The notes under the pieces: generated by a model
Database searches by the model: none
Told to the model about the DNA's origin: nothing
Seen by the model: only the letters and a program-made list of their open reading frames with translations
Position numbers and translations under genes: made by a program
Origin: Apostichopus japonicus
Lineage: Eukaryota > Echinodermata > Holothuroidea > Aspidochirotida > Stichopodidae
Reading direction: 5' to 3'
Assembly: GCF_037975245.1 (NCBI RefSeq)
Contig: NC_092571.1
Location: 3,020,501 to 3,084,500, forward strand
Length of the DNA: 64,000 nt
Shown: positions 1 to 13,689 of the stretch, in pieces
How the letters are laid out: each line of letters opens with the position of its first letter
Numbering within the stretch: position 1 is the stretch's first letter

Positions 1-464
1 TATGTAGTCGTTCTTTGCAATAAATTCACTGCAGTGTGTTACCCCATACAGCAGGGCTAAGCTGTTTTAATTGAAAAGAAACCACTTTTGCATTAAACAG
101 CATGTCTTATAAAAATCTGTCTGTCATCCTGACACAGCTCAGTGTTCACATTTTGCAATCACTGTTTGAAAATTTGTCAACTGTCTTATTTCTCATGGAA
201 ATATTAAAAACATTTCAATGAGGTTCTGCAGTATAAGACTGCACATACAATGTGTAGTAACATTGACAATTTGACGTAAATTTAAAGCATTTAGGTACGT
301 TTGAAAAGCTTTATCAATTTTCTTCCTTTTTCTCAAAACGTTAAACTTAATTCCTCATGAATTTTGTGTTTAAAACTGATATATACATATACATGCACTT
401 GTGCTAACATATTGCCCAGAAAAAAGCCGCTAGGATGTACAAATGCTTCAATGGTATATTTCAA

Positions 465-567
465 TAATAGAGGGAGCTCCATAATAGAGGGAGCTCTATT
501 ATGAAGCTCCATAATAGAGGGAGCTCTATTATGAAGCTCCATAATAGAGGGAGCTCAATAATAAAGC
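465..567. repeat. 30-bp palindromic minisatellite
   Basis: About 2.5 perfect tandem units of 30 bp start at 481, 511 and 541, with a partial unit upstream. Each unit contains a GAGCTC-centred palindrome flanked by AATAGAGG and TATTAT, so single strands could fold within every unit. No coding meaning is apparent. Confidence 0.85.
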
Positions 568-3500
568 GGAACTCCGGTGTACAAATTTTGTCTAGCTGGT
601 GTTTTATATCAAAGATATTCCACTGGTATCAAAACTAATATAAATTATCATATATGTGGCATATACAGTATATTGTGTACAAAAAAACGCAATTCATATC
701 TTTGACTCTTTTACGCAGCAATTTCTCCATTTTTCTTGTCCGGATAACAATTTACGAGATGTGACCCTGTCATACACAAACTTATAGAAATTGACATACA
801 GTATACTGTTGCTGGTATCAATACAGTAGTTTATAAATGTCATGAGGCCCTTGAATTGTTTAAAGATCTCTTTGATGAGATGCTTAAGTATAAGGTTAAC
901 AAAGGCCACCTGAAACAATGAAGAAATACTTAAGACTTATAAATGACAATGTACGTCACGCATACGTAATCGATGGAAAGTCAACACAGACTTTTGCCAG
1001 CATTTTGGAATGATTTCATTGTACCGTTACAATATTTAAGCTACTGTACACATACTAAATCTAACTGCTGATTTTATTGTGGATTTATGGAACAATTTCT
1101 ATCACTGTGTCTGAGCCTGGTGGCTATACTCAACAGGTCGACCACGGACCAAATTGAGCCGGAAAAAGATTTCACTTCCCCCCTGGCAGCTATTCTCAAT
1201 AGGCTGTAAAAGCTGTCCCTAACTTCTTCTTTTTTTCATTTCGTAGCCAATGGCTACTGTTTTCCCCTTCTGTAGTCTGTACAGCACTGTCATTAACTGT
1301 GTTTTGGCGGGATTGCAATATTGCGGCTCCTCGTTTTAAACGTACAGCGCCCCAATTATGTATTACAGTGTTCCTTACTTGCTCCATTAATCTTTATTGT
1401 GAAAAGTTAAGTCGTTCATATACATCTTTGATCGTATTGGCCTAGAAGTTGGTAATAATGTATAACACTAGTTCATACATTAGGCCAGTTCCACGAGAAT
1501 GATGAAATAATCGGTAATCGGCATCCGCCGACTGTCACAGGAATTAATCGGTAATCCGTAAAACCGATTATCATATAATCAGTCAAACACTATGTGAAAC
1601 ACCTTGAAAAGTTTATATTCTTTTTCATTGTTTTTATAATTAATAAAGAATTGAAAGAAGAATAAAAAAAAAAATTGATGAATAAAAGAGTTAAACTTCC
1701 ATGTACTGTACCCCACCAGCTTTAAAAGTCACCAATATTAGCCCCAACCTTTGAACGACCTTTTAGAAAGTGTGTACATCATTCAGACTTTGTTTAAAAA
1801 AATAAAGAATTAATTCATACAGTGGTCTAGAAAACTTCTCTATGACCATGAATAGAACCATATTAATGACTTTCATGACACAGATACTAAAGTATTGTAA
1901 AAACACAAAAATTGAGGTCAACTTTCTATTGTTATATGGTGGCAGGTGGCAAATAGGTTCAATCTGGGGTCGTTTCGTTGATGGAATGTGCAGACGGTGT
2001 TTATATTTTTCCGCTCCTCACCTCAACCATGAAATCAAGGTTTACATGAGGTACATGTGTGTTTGACAGGGACAAACTGACTCCAAAGTCAACCACATGC
2101 TAATTTCTTGACTCAAACAATTTAATACTTATTATAAGTCAAGTCATCATAATTCTAAAACCAGCCATGGGTTTGGACAGGGAGGGGGGATGGGAGAAGG
2201 GGTGGGGGAATCATAGATGAAATATAATGATGTTTAGGGTGAAAATGTACAAATTGGCAATATACTAAAGATGCTAGACATTCCATGAACTCCCAATTAA
2301 AATCAAGTTATGAAAATTTGTATATATGTCACAAGTATCAAAACACTATTAAAGTTTTTTTTGTGAGGGGTGGGGATTGGTAAGGAAATTTTTAGGGACA
2401 TTAAGGAGAAGAGAGAATTCCCTTCTTAACATTATTACAAGTGCAGGATCTGTAGCCAATTATCCTCAAGTTTTTAAAGTTTCAAATTGGCTTTAAGTAA
2501 GATGGCCAGCAAATTCTTCATAACATAATAATAAGAGTATATTAAAAAAACCTCTCCACTCTAGCCATTTATAACATGTGAAATTGGCGGTAGTCTGAAC
2601 GTTTCGAAGATGTGAGGCCCTTTAAAGCTATCCTGCGTTCGGCAAGTGATCATTCACGCGACGGCGACGAACGTTGGCATAATTCCATCTCCCGGCCAAT
2701 CACCTCAGATCTCATAAATGAGACGAGGATTCATGTCAAGGATCGCTTCGGGCAACCATGCTGACACACTTACGCAACAAGACTTTTTTATTTTTGTCTC
2801 TTTTCATATTCCTTCCTCTTTTTCTTTTATATTCTTTATTCGCAGATAAAAGAAACGGCACTCTAAAAACACTACTGTACTTTTAAAGCAGGCTGCATGC
2901 TGCCAAATGGAGCATATTATTTATCTCAATTGCCGGGCGGTTTTGTTTAACAAGACAACAGACTGAAAGAGCATTCAGTCGAAACATTATTTGGAAGGTT
3001 ACTAAACCATTCATTTTTTGTACAGCCAGCAATTTTTGTTTTGTATGTATTAAAGTATGTTAAGTATGTAAAGTATGTTTTGGTAATATGATCACATGAG
3101 CCATTATTATCTTTTTTTTCCCATCAGATGATTTTATTGCAAATAATTACAGAAAAATTTGTGTTATTTTATTGGAAATTGGGAATCAAGTGACGTAGAA
3201 TAAAAGGATTAGAAATAGAAATATTTTCAGTTTCTACAATCAGAATCTCTCTAGCATTAGTGAACTCTCACACCCCAGGACAATAGAGATAAAATGTGAA
3301 ACAGATTCTGGTTTTTATAATATGTCTGGTTTGGCACGACAAATTTTTATCCCATTTTTTATTGGGGAACAAAAGCTTCTTTATACTTTATAAATGTTTA
3401 TACTGGCACTTGCTAATTTTATGATTATGTATTGGAAGGGTGTGGAGAGTGTTGTAATGGAAATGTCCTTAAAAAAAAAGTAGAAAAATAGATGCTTGCA

Positions 3501-3921
3501 ATACTGTTGTATCTGGAGAACAAGGAGAAGGTACCACTCAGGCTGGTCCACCCCGCACCCCGCACCAACCCACACCACGTTTCTTTCTTCTTCTAAAGTA
3601 AACAAATCCTTCATATTTATAAATTAATATCACGCACTGCAAACGTATGGTGGTGAATATTAATAGACATTAGTGACCGAGAATAAGTGGAAAATTTATG
3701 CAAATGAATTCAATGCTCGTTCACAAGGACGCAACGTAAATCTGCCGAGATGGAGGTGGCAGGTGACGAGTGATTATAACATCGAAAAATGATCATGGAA
3801 GGCCAAGAGGTTGCTTAATTACAAAGGTAGGCCACTGTTAGGAAACCTGGAGAAATTTCCAAATTTGATTTCCCTTTAGCCACCCGGGTGAATTTTCCAG
3901 AAAGAATTCTGTCATACTTAC
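568..3921. other. Non-coding stretch downstream of the last recognised host exon
   Basis: AT-rich sequence with no exon I can support. The host gene must continue here or beyond, because the exon at 3922-4061 ends in the middle of a codon, but I found no acceptor with a convincing continuation. A local GC-rich, CpG-containing patch lies at about 2630-2760. A hairpin followed by GAAAC lies at about 2961-2990 and resembles the Penelope-type motif at 25058-25089. Confidence 0.5.
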
Positions 3922-4061
3922 GAGACTTGTTTGAAGGTTTCCCAAACTCTTTTCTGTTCATGATCTGTCTTCTTGAATTTCCTCTTGAAGAATGGAAGAT
4001 GATTTTGTGAGCCTGCTGAGAATTCCTTGAATAAGCCGAGCCAGCTCAGATGTTCAACCCC
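3922..4061 (-). CDS. Internal exon of unrecognised host gene (fourth seen, 3'-most)
   Basis: This 140-nt exon reads on the minus strand between a pyrimidine-rich acceptor (TCTTTTCAG) and a consensus donor (GTAAGT). It enters in phase 0 and leaves in phase 2. It encodes about 46 residues beginning GVEHLSWLGLFKEF and including the basic stretch FFKRKFKKTDHEQKRVWETF. The entry phase matches the exit phase of the exon at 10070-10172, which supports one transcript, although an intervening exon cannot be excluded. I do not recognise the protein. The amphipathic, lysine-rich composition is compatible with a helical region following the coiled coil encoded upstream. Confidence 0.75.
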
Positions 4062-4882
4062 CTGAAAAGATGGGAAAGCAATGTCAGCGATTATCATCCA
4101 TCCATATTTCATGAAACGCAACAATGATATCAAAATATATTAGGTATCAACCTTTCGTTTCTGTTTAAACGTTACCTGTAAATGAAGTGGAATGGAAATT
4201 TGCCATTATTTTGACAACTGTCTGGAGGAATTCTGAACTTTTTGGAGGTATTGGATTCCTTCCTCATTCAAGTACAACGAAATAAAAATTAAAATTAAAG
4301 AGTAGGCTGATTGTTCGTGTAGCAGTGAGGACTAAAGGCAATAGTGCACCAGGCCTATACATTAGTAAATTGCCTTCCCAATGAAAAATATGTAAAAAAT
4401 ATCCAGAGTGGTTTGAGTTATTCATTTTTTAAGCATCTCCATAACGAACATGCTTCCTCTAAATTTCCGATACAAATAAAACAGTCCCCCCAAAGCCTGT
4501 AGCATAAGATTGAAATACAAACCAGGGTTGCTAGGGAACACTTCGTTGAATTAACTGTTATTATAGGACCATTACATGTCTTAGGTCACAAGAGAAAGAC
4601 TTCTTTTTATTTGTGGCCTTGTGGAAACACCCTTCTGTACCCGCAGACACAACTTGAGGCAAAACCACCTCTAATCATGTAATATTGGTTTTGATAGAAT
4701 TTTAATATCGGTAACCAGATTCCTATCCTATGCATTTGGCTGTATAAATATACCTTTCATAAATCCATTTCATTTCTGTGGAATTTAACAATGAATGAAA
4801 TTCAACCATACTACCCGATTCCCTTCCCCCCCCCCCTCCCCTTTCCACATTCGAATATATCCCCAAAGAACGCAACCGGATA
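4062..4882. other. Intron sequence, no recognised feature
   Basis: AT-rich intron of the minus-strand host gene between its exon at 3922-4061 and the MITE at 4883. A short C-run lies at 4827-4837. Nothing else was recognised. Confidence 0.5.
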
Positions 4883-5232
4883 TTAAAGGGTGTGAAGACT
4901 CGCGCACAAAGAAACGTCTCATGCCGGTAATCTGACCTAGTTTCGAATGAGGTGTAACAGAAGTGTTAGACAACACCATCAATCCCAGAAAATACACACA
5001 CAGCTTGCTACCGCCGGTAATTAGACACTTGTGTACAGTCAATACATACAGCTAGGGTCAATACCCACAACAGAGTGTACATAGAGTGTCTAGATATAAG
5101 ATACCAAGGTATCATGTTTCATTACTGTCTGCATTTTGTAGTGACAAGAACAAAACTTCACTTGCAAGCAACGAAAAGTTAACTTTCTCAGAGCGCGGCA
5201 CGCAGTTTGGGGCAAGTCTTCAATGCCTTTAA
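4883..5232 (+). mobile_element. TTAA-flanked MITE, copy 1
   Basis: This 350-bp element has TTAA at both ends (4883-4886 and 5229-5232) and terminal inverted repeats reading AGGGTGTGAAGACTCGC and, on the opposite strand, AGGCATTGAAGACTTGC. Related copies lie at 51023-51421 (inverted), 57896-58265 and 31669-31767 (truncated). TTAA duplication with short TIRs is known for piggyBac-like and Kolobok-like families. The superfamily cannot be fixed without the autonomous partner. The small ORFs here are by-products of the repeat. Confidence 0.8.
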
Positions 5233-8200
5233 AGGTGTTTTGTTTGAAGAGATTGACTCTAATACACATGCCCGACAGTTTCTGCATTTCTAGGACAAAC
5301 TGTATCCATTTAGTATTTTCTGTATGATGCAGATAGCAGTTTTTGAAATGTTGACAATGCATCTGGCAATGTTCAGTAGAGTGAATGATGTCATCACCTA
5401 TATTCAGTTGAAACTGTTTTGTTTTTTTTTAATTTTTATGACTTTTCTTTATAAGTAACTCCTTTATTTGTACAGGAAAATAATATTTCTACAACAGTTG
5501 CAATTTTTGATGAAATTCTTATTACAGAGAACCATGACACAGCTGAGCTGTACAAACATTCCAAATATATCAAGTTTCAAGGACAAATTATTATCCAGTA
5601 AAGATTCTGAAGAATATTGGCCAGTTATGACATCACAGACCACCTACTGTGATAGGGAAGGGTGTAGGCCATATTAAAAATAGGTTACATTCTATCAATG
5701 GTATCTTGAGTTAGCTAGGGACAAGATATTGAAATGAGAATTTCAACTATACTTTAGTGTGGAGTCAGTTTTCTTTTCAGTATAACATTGTCTGCTGTTG
5801 GAATATATCCCTTTCACGCTCCACTGCTCAATGACTGACAGTAAGGTACACAAACAAGCCGCTTCGTTAGTCCAAAGGTGCTCGTTCGGATAATTTGATC
5901 CAATTGTTTATAGATGTTTACTACATTATTCCTTGCTGCTATGAAAATCTAAGTATTTATCTATACGGACACCTCCTTATGACCCTAATTTCACCTGGCC
6001 TCCCACTGGATCAAGATTGACAATGTATTAGCTGTACGACTATCATTGTAAGGATCACGTTATTTTATTTTTTCCTCTCTCTCTCTTGGCCAAAAAACCA
6101 TCCTTTTAGATTCTGGCTAAACCAGTGCAGTCATGTAAAGGTTGTTGAAGGTCAAGCAGATCGGCTAAACATTAATACATTATAAGTCTTCAAAAGTTAA
6201 GGAGTTGACATTTAATGGATTTCCGTACAAACCATCACGATCCCAGAGGAAGAAAAAAAAAAACCGAATGAACGAGAAAGTTAAAGACTATACAGCGATG
6301 TAAAGTTTAGTCAAGCCCAAAGGCTTGTTGGTCTTCATTAATAACTTAAAAGCTTCCATGAAATTACGAGTAATTATGATAGGCACAAACCAATTTCATT
6401 GAAACTAAATTAGTGTTTGGAATATGAAAATCTGCTTCGTCAGAGCCGCATGCATAGGGTGTCTCTGACATTCGGATGTCGGCCATCGTAAAGGCTAAAA
6501 ATGTTTTTTAACATCTGTTATCATCTTCATAAAAAATATTGAGCTAGTCAGCTACTTTTAAAGCAAGTCAAAGTTTTAAACTTTTAAAAACTGAATGTCT
6601 GCACAAGAATTAAGGTGATGGATGACCGTAAAAAATGTGAAAAAGTGCAGCGACCCACGGCAACCTCTTTTTTCTTCCCCCTTTCATTTTAAAATTGTGA
6701 GACAAAACTTGACAGAAATGAGATGACCCATAGGTGACATCTTGTGAGTGGTTAATAATGGTCACCAAACACGTACAAGTGCCTTAAAAGAGATGTGTTG
6801 TTTTCACACATGAACAGACACCTTCTTATACAGCAATGGTCGAAATATGATCACCATTTAATTGGCAAATGTCCTGGAAATCTTCTGCTCGCCAGCATCT
6901 TCTTTCGTGTGCCGATAGAAAAACACGGCCGGCTTGTTAAATTCTGCAGTCATTTATTGCAAACTTTAATATTGCGGTCAAGCTATGCAGAGCCCCACAA
7001 ATTTGTCACTGCGAGTCTCGGGCTGTGATTATATATGAACCAGTTTAAAACGTCGGCAACCTCAAATGAATGGTCACGCGATATTTGACAAACAGATGTG
7101 GATGGTACCCGACTCCTTTACAAAGAACTCATTTGTCTGAACAAAATTACAGGCCCTTTACAGCCATTTGACAAAAAACTCCCGTCGATTCTTCGGCCTC
7201 ATTCCATTTTTTTCCCTGTGACGGCTAATGCAAACACTTTCTGCCTGAGATGAAGCCTTCCCACTTGAAGGCCACTTGGCAGTTTGCACGTGGGATCAAT
7301 GGCAGACTAAGTAATGACGCAGCCCGGAGCTAGAGAGCCTGGGAGGCTCTTCGAGAGTGCCGCGACACCTACGTGGCTTGAACCGGCGGGCGGGGGAACT
7401 CAAAGTGCTTTAAAACAAGACAAATTAGAAGCCATGGCACAAGTCAACCTGCTACTCCAAGAGACTTCAAACATTCCCATTGATTTTTCTTACAAATCGT
7501 GCAGAACGGGAGAAGTGCGGGAATAAAAAGCATTTAAATATCATTCACTGTGACAAACTTTGTTTAACTAAACGATTGTTAAAGGAGCACGGGGTTTGTT
7601 TTAATACCGACAGATTGCGAAGAGAGTGGAAATAAAAAATTAAGCAAAGAATTTAATCTCCATTTTGTGCAAACTACACAAACCAAGAATATTTCATCTC
7701 TATTCTTTTTGAAATTCAGGCCGATGACTGTCCATGGACTTCTTTGGGTAAAAAGAGAATTAGAGAAGGGAATTTAATTCCGGATCAGACCTAGAGATGT
7801 GAGACTGCTATAGACTCCGATCAACGGAAGATCAGAACCCCAGCTCTATGTTAAATCTGAAATGTTAAACGCAGCTCGGGGGGATCGGCTGTGACCAGGT
7901 TGTTTGTTTTGCCTGTAAACTTGACCCAATAGTATAGTGGGCATTAGTAGCAGCACTTCACATCACACGGCTGACAGTGTCAGGCCTTTACTTCTGGTAA
8001 AGAAATCTCAACTTCCCGATCCAAGTTCTTTGAGTGGAGGGTCTATTTAGAGCACAGGGTTGAAAGGAAACACCCTGGGGTTCAAAAATCAAACTTTTTA
8101 TGTGCTGATAAACGAGAACGGGGTCTGATCTGTAATGTAGATGCGGCCTATCCCTTGTGGACTTTCCCAAATTTTTGGCAGCACCACCAATTACAAACTG

Positions 8201-8394
8201 GTTTTAAAAGTACACAATACAGAAAAAACATTGGAGTTGGCTAGAGAACAAATTTATTGTATTACTTGCCTTAATCTCTAAGTGAAAACATGAGAAATAA
8301 TAAAAATCAATTTCATCTCATGAAAGACATCTTAAACATTACATATCTACTCAAGTAATAATTTTCGTATAGTTCTGCCTTATCATAAGCATTG
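5233..8394. other. Intron sequence with a GC-richer, possibly conserved block
   Basis: No exon with splice sites was found. From about 6790 to 8180 the base composition rises above the surroundings and contains CpGs, but all frames are soon interrupted. This fits conserved non-coding or regulatory DNA better than coding sequence, and cannot be decided without comparison between species. Confidence 0.35.
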
Positions 8395-8640
8395 TATTAT
8401 ACTGTTTTCATTACCCAGTTCTGTTAAACCCCTATGTGTATGTTTTCTATGTGTTCTTTCGCTTTTGTTTTTTTTTCTCTATATAAACTTTAATTTTCTT
8501 GTTTTTACTTTGTAAGGGACCAGACTCGAAAAGTTATCTTACTTCTGGTCCCGCTGCCTCAGTGCTATCACTATGTACAGTATTAAGAAATGTACTTCAC
8601 TGTGATTTAATGGCAGAAATGAATGAAACGAAATGAACTA
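8395..8640 (+). mobile_element. LINE 3'UTR-like repeat, copy 1
   Basis: This sequence aligns by eye with 36570-36798. Both hold the core TGTAAGGGAC, a hairpin whose arms here are GGGACCAGA and TCTGGTCCC, and a tail GGCAGAAATGAATGAAACGA. A 3' hairpin plus a short tandem tail is typical of CR1/L2-type LINE 3' ends, so these are probably severely 5'-truncated insertions. No reverse transcriptase sequence is present. Confidence 0.6.
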
Positions 8641-10069
8641 TATCGCCACACTTTGAAGTCTAATCTCATCATTCACGTTGGATTAAGATAGCACTGACGG
8701 TGTTTTCTTATGTCTTATAACCTTTCACTTGAAATGCGATTAAATTGAGTATATATCATACTCCTGAAATGTAGCAACAACTGTGGACACAAACTGCAGC
8801 TTCAAGTTGAAAGATCAAATTATATAATACCAAAAGAATCAGCGAAAAATTTGACACTAAAGCATCTTCTGCAAACTAACTCGCAGCTTAACGTTTATTT
8901 TTCTCCAAATATTCTAAAATTGTTCCAAGAATTAAGTGAGAACCAGAAAGAAAAAAATTGTAGAAATCCCTTGTAGAAATTGTAGAAATCCCATTTCATT
9001 TACTCATAAGGATTTTACAGTATAGAATTTTAAACCAAAATGACCTTGACCATTGAACATCACAGAAAACAATAGGCTTGTTGTACTAAATAAGAGAGAT
9101 CCACATACCAAGTACAGTATACATCCACAAGTAACTTTTTGGATTACCATGTTTACAAGCAAGTGTCACATAAATACACATGCCAGATACCACCACCATT
9201 GCACAGATTCTTTTGGCCTTCGGCAAGGAAACAAAACAGCTAACAACTTTTCCAAATTTGGAGCACTTTAGTGAGACTGAAGTTTGGGTGCTATTTCAGT
9301 TGATTTCCATCAAAATTTAGAAGAATCAGACACATAAAATTTGTTGATGGATCCATAACAGAGAGCAGCTACATGCAGTTTACAATTAAATACTATAGTC
9401 CCTCTGTCTGTCTAATTTCCATTTCTAACTGACAGATTCATAAACACAGAGAATGATCCATCCTCTGTGCTATAAATAATAGAGCAGGCAAGTCCTACTA
9501 TCTGATTGTAAATTACTCGGCTATCTTGAAGAGTACAACAGCACTGATAATAATTAAAGATCTGATGCGGACACTCCCCCCGTGCTTGCTTCACCACTAG
9601 CATATTATCTGCATGATACTGTAATTGACGACTTTCGTCCCGCTTGTTATATGTAAATGCCTTATTGTATGTACCGATTAAGGTACAGTTCACTGTAGTA
9701 TCTCGATTCAGAATAATGGACAGTTAACGTACACTGTTTTATAAAGCATAAAAACAGTATGTCTGTCACATTAATGTGACCTTTCTGTGCAAATAATGTG
9801 TTTTTTTGCCAATTTGCATAAACTGAGAGATGTTACCATGGAAACACACACCATCCAATAAGTTGCTTTTAAACACAGATCCAGGTGTTATAGACATATT
9901 GTTATTTTCTCAGTTTTGCTGGTCAATTATGATGCTGGGATCTAGAAGAGATCTCACCTCCTTCTTCAATCAACTTTCTACAACATGCTCAAAGTGTTGA
10001 AAGTGATCGTAACAATGTTTTACACTTCACAATGAAAACTTTCCAAAAAGGGGAAGAAAAAACACTTAC
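8641..10069. other. Intron sequence, no recognised exon
   Basis: AT-rich. A cysteine-containing minus-strand ORF at 9412-9693 was considered, but it lacks a usable donor site and is left out. No repeats were recognised. Confidence 0.45.
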
Positions 10070-10172
10070 TTCTAATTTATTCCGAACATTTTCTACTTTC
10101 TGCCTGAGTTCATAAACGACTTCTGGAGTTTCCCCACTGTCGACTTTGACTTTCTTCTCCAAATTTTCTACC
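10070..10172 (-). CDS. Internal exon of unrecognised host gene (third seen), coiled-coil segment
   Basis: A 103-nt minus-strand exon between acceptor TTTTTCAG and donor GTAAGTG. Its first base completes an arginine codon begun in the exon at 25607-25655. The remaining 34 codons (VENLEKKVKVDSGETPEV, then VYELRQKVENVRNKLE) end in phase 0, as needed to enter 3922-4061. Hydrophobic residues spaced about every 3-4 positions, with Glu, Lys and Asn between, suggest a coiled coil broken by the SGETPE turn. Phase agreement on both sides and perfect splice consensus make this a well-supported exon. The protein family is not recognised. Confidence 0.85.
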
Positions 10173-11218
10173 CTGAAAAAGATAGAGAGAGAGAGAAAGA
10201 AAGAAAAAACACATTTGATTGAGATTTGCAGACGGAGCATGAAAATACATCAGCTAAACAGACGAATATATCACATTTCACGATTCATTCTCCACAGACT
10301 GTCATATTTTGTCAATTTTACCTACAGGCAAAATGCAAATAATATCGAAATTTATTATTTCAAGTCTGGACATATTGCTTATATTATTTCTGTGCAGTCT
10401 CTAATTTATTCCTTTTAATAATTTATTTTTCTCAAGTTAATGTCTTACGGCAGCTTTTCCAGCTGATTTCGTTCAATTTTTTTTTTTATAATTTTCATAC
10501 AGTACCAGCAAGATCAATTAAATACAAGATAGTACAGTACAATTATTTGAGATAATTAAAAAAATAAAACATTTTAAGTCTCACAATTTAATGTTTGAAA
10601 GTCAAAACTATAAATTGATGTTACTGAAAATGTTGTCTGGTTGTGGAAATGTCGATAATCCCATTAAATTCACTGACATCTCACTCATTGACATTCATTT
10701 TGTGGGAAACTCTAAGACAGTAGACCTTTGTTTAATTAATCACTTTTAATCCTTCTTTGAGTTAAAAATACTCGGATTATTTGATAGTTAAATTGTTGAG
10801 CAAAAACTCAAAAAGGGTGATTCATTACTTTTGTGTTGCTGTTGTAAATCACTGTATGAAGGGACAGTTGACAAACCCAGACTTAATCCACTTTAGAGAT
10901 TGAAAGATTGAAACGGATAAATTATCTGTTTCCAATGATTAAATACTTACTTTGTCTGCATTCAATTCATAGACTAACAATAAATTTATACAACTATCAG
11001 TACTTCAGGAATGAGCCTGGGGTAAAAAAAAAATCACAGAATTTTGCAAAAATTGCGGTATAGGCTCCAGTTTGCGTACAGTAGCTACAGTATAGTGTGT
11101 TAGGGATAATAGTTTTTGTCTCCGAGGTAGAAAAGAAATCACGGATATTCCGCGAATTCACAGAAAAAGCTCATGCCTGGTACTTTAAGGATGAGGGTTG
11201 GCTGCATGGACTTACAGA
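10173..11218. other. Intron sequence, no recognised feature
   Basis: AT-rich intron DNA with A/T runs. Nothing was recognised on either strand. Confidence 0.5.
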
Positions 11219-11312
11219 GTTTATGTAGTGAGTAAGTCCCCAGTGTAGTGAGTAATGTGTGTGTGTAGTGAGTAAGTGTATCGAGTTTGTGTAGTGAGTA
11301 AGTCCCCAAACT
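11219..11312. repeat. Imperfect short tandem repeat (GTAGTGAGTAAGT)
   Basis: Four imperfect copies of GTAGTGAGTAAGT with GTGTGT-rich spacers. The GAGTAAGT core resembles a splice donor by coincidence. No ORF depends on it. Confidence 0.7.
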
Positions 11313-12159
11313 AACCCAGCCCATTATCTCTTCCATCCATACATACTGTACCACTGTGAAACTAGGTATAAACGAGTAATGAGTAGTACTCACGAGTAAC
11401 TCAAAGCCACTGTTTTTGCCAAATAGAAGATTAGAACTCTGCCTTATTATAGATTTTTGGAAGAAATTTGCACCAAAGTGAAGTTTATTCTACAGTGCAG
11501 TGTCAACTTGACCACTGCATTTTGAGTCAGAGTTAAATTATTAACAGCAGGGAAGGGCTGAACCAGAAAATTTGAGTGACTGGACCTTAAAAACATTTAG
11601 CAATAATGTAGGATTCAACGTATACAGTATACAGCAGCATATACCACTTTAATCAAAGGCCATCCAAACCCATCTTCTATTAAAGTGATTAAAACTGTTA
11701 ACAGCAAAAATACCTAGAATCTCATCAGTTTTAACAAGGATTTGAGTTGTATCGAAATAAATTGCTATTAATGTTGTTATCTTATTGATTGAGCCGTTCG
11801 TTTGTTCGTTCGAGGGAAATGATTTCACGATATAATGGAAATGCCCCTGGGGTGTCTTCAGGTAGTTAATAGGGTTAAAATCCCCTGTACCAAAAACTAA
11901 CAAGTTGCAAAGCTACAGTAGGCCTGCAGAGAAGAGGCAAGTTAGGGTGATTACATGAGCACTTAGAGGAACAGAATCCTGTACGATCAAAATGATGGAT
12001 TTCAGCAAATAAAAATTATGGCTACAATTATGAAAACAAAAATGTCCAGTTTGGTATTGGATAGAAAGAAAATCAATCTCCATCGAATAAAGAGATGAAC
12101 CATGAGATATGTGAGTGTGTGAAGACAATAACTTATCAGCCAAGTGGAATGAAAGGGGA

Positions 12160-12832
12160 AAGAGGAAGGGTAAATGAGGGGTTGGAGGAAGGGAAAGAAT
12201 GGGGTTAGGGTGAGGGGGGGAGAAAAGATGGAGGGGGACAATGATTTTCAATGGAGACCAAAAAAAGATCTTCTCAAGAAAATGATACACAGATGTTAAC
12301 ACAAGTGTAGGAGCATGGATACTGAAACATTCCATACCTCCCTCACCCCACCCACACCTCCCTCACCCCACACCTCCCACAAACTCTCACTCCAAACCTC
12401 CCTCACCCCTCTCACCCAACACCTCCTTTACCCCACACCTCCCTCACCCCACAACCCACACCTCCCTAACCCCCGTACACCTCCCTCACACCACACCTAC
12501 CATACCCCACACCTCCCTCACCCCACACCTTTCTCACCCAACACCTCCCGCTCGCCACACCTTCATCCCATATTTCACCATCATAGCTATTAGCTAAAGC
12601 ACGAAATGATTTGCATAGGTTTGACCATTCCATCCCCCTCAACATCTCACCCCCTCCTCACCTCCCTCTCATATTTTACTGTTTCGGCTAATACACTCAA
12701 TGATTTGCAAATTCTAAGGTTTGACCACTCTTCTGTGTATGTGTCAAAGTGACTCAAGATTATGACATATGAGAGAGGGAGGAGGGGAGGGTGGAGGGAG
12801 GAGGGGGAGGGTGGAGGAGTCAGGACAAGGCA
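12160..12832. repeat. Strand-asymmetric purine/pyrimidine tracts
   Basis: A G/A-rich tract at 12160-12240 is followed by a C/T-rich imperfect tandem array at 12331-12560 (unit close to CACACCTCCCTCACCC). Two further tracts follow, at about 12630-12675 (pyrimidine) and 12770-12830 (GGAGGG). The ORFs at 11913-12335 and 12315-12593 are products of this low complexity. Such mirror-asymmetric tracts can form triplex or G4 structures. Confidence 0.8.
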
Positions 12833-13689
12833 TGGAAACGATGGGTTATATAGGAGAGGAGCAATAGGGATTTACTTAAGAGGAACAGGTTTGATTTGAA
12901 ACATATAGGAAAGGGCTTAAAGCAGCTAAGATACTATTCAAAGGAGACAAAAATTGCAGTCTTGATCATGTATAGAACAACATTCTGTTGACAGACAAAT
13001 TAATTTCATTTGGCCCATGCAATTGTAGAATTCAGTCACAATCTCTATATAGTTAACACTGACGATGCGAATTAAAGCAACTTCTGCAGAGTTTCTTATA
13101 TGAATACTACCCTGTGGCCAGAGCTAATATTAGTTAGTTTATATACATGCCACCCATAGGGCCTGGTAGAGGACATAGGGCCCGTCCTTATCACCGTTTG
13201 TGTGGATCTGCTGACAACGTTTTCATCGTAAATGTTTCTAATTTGGCTACTCTAAACCCACAAAGTTTAACAAGCAAGGGGGAAAAAAATCTACAATCGA
13301 TTCATCCACCAAAGATGAACCAACTTGGAAATACAGAGAAGTACATTATCAAAAGAAAACAAGCAATTCCTTTTTGTTAAGGTTATAAATGTGTAAGACT
13401 AACAATCACTATCGTCTCTCTCTCCTCAGTTAATAGTTCCTGACCTATTTATTGCATCTTTCTCACAAATCTGACGGTATTTTTACATGTTCCATTACAC
13501 AATCCTCTTACATTCTTTAGAAATAAGAACAATTACAAAAAAAAAAGCACCTTTACATCGTTGAATTTTCACATTTTTGAACATATTTTCAACTGCAATG
13601 TATCACCTCAAATTATGGCTGAACTTAAATTTGTAGGGAACTATCATAAAAACAGGATGTTTAACAATGAAAAATTTAATATGCAAGCT

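Noticed and set aside
694-918. Minus-strand segment after a TTTCAG acceptor as the next host exon
   Set aside because: The acceptor is good, but the protein-like frame is phase 0 while the preceding exon needs a phase-2 continuation, and the phase-2 frame reaches a stop after about 22 codons without a convincing donor.
9412-9693. Cys-containing minus-strand ORF resembling an extracellular beta domain
   Set aside because: It has no donor site, ends at a stop without a usable splice, and lies in an intron of the host gene on the same strand. The resemblance is too vague.
11913-12593. Proline/serine-rich ORFs on both strands
   Set aside because: They are translations of purine/pyrimidine low-complexity tracts.
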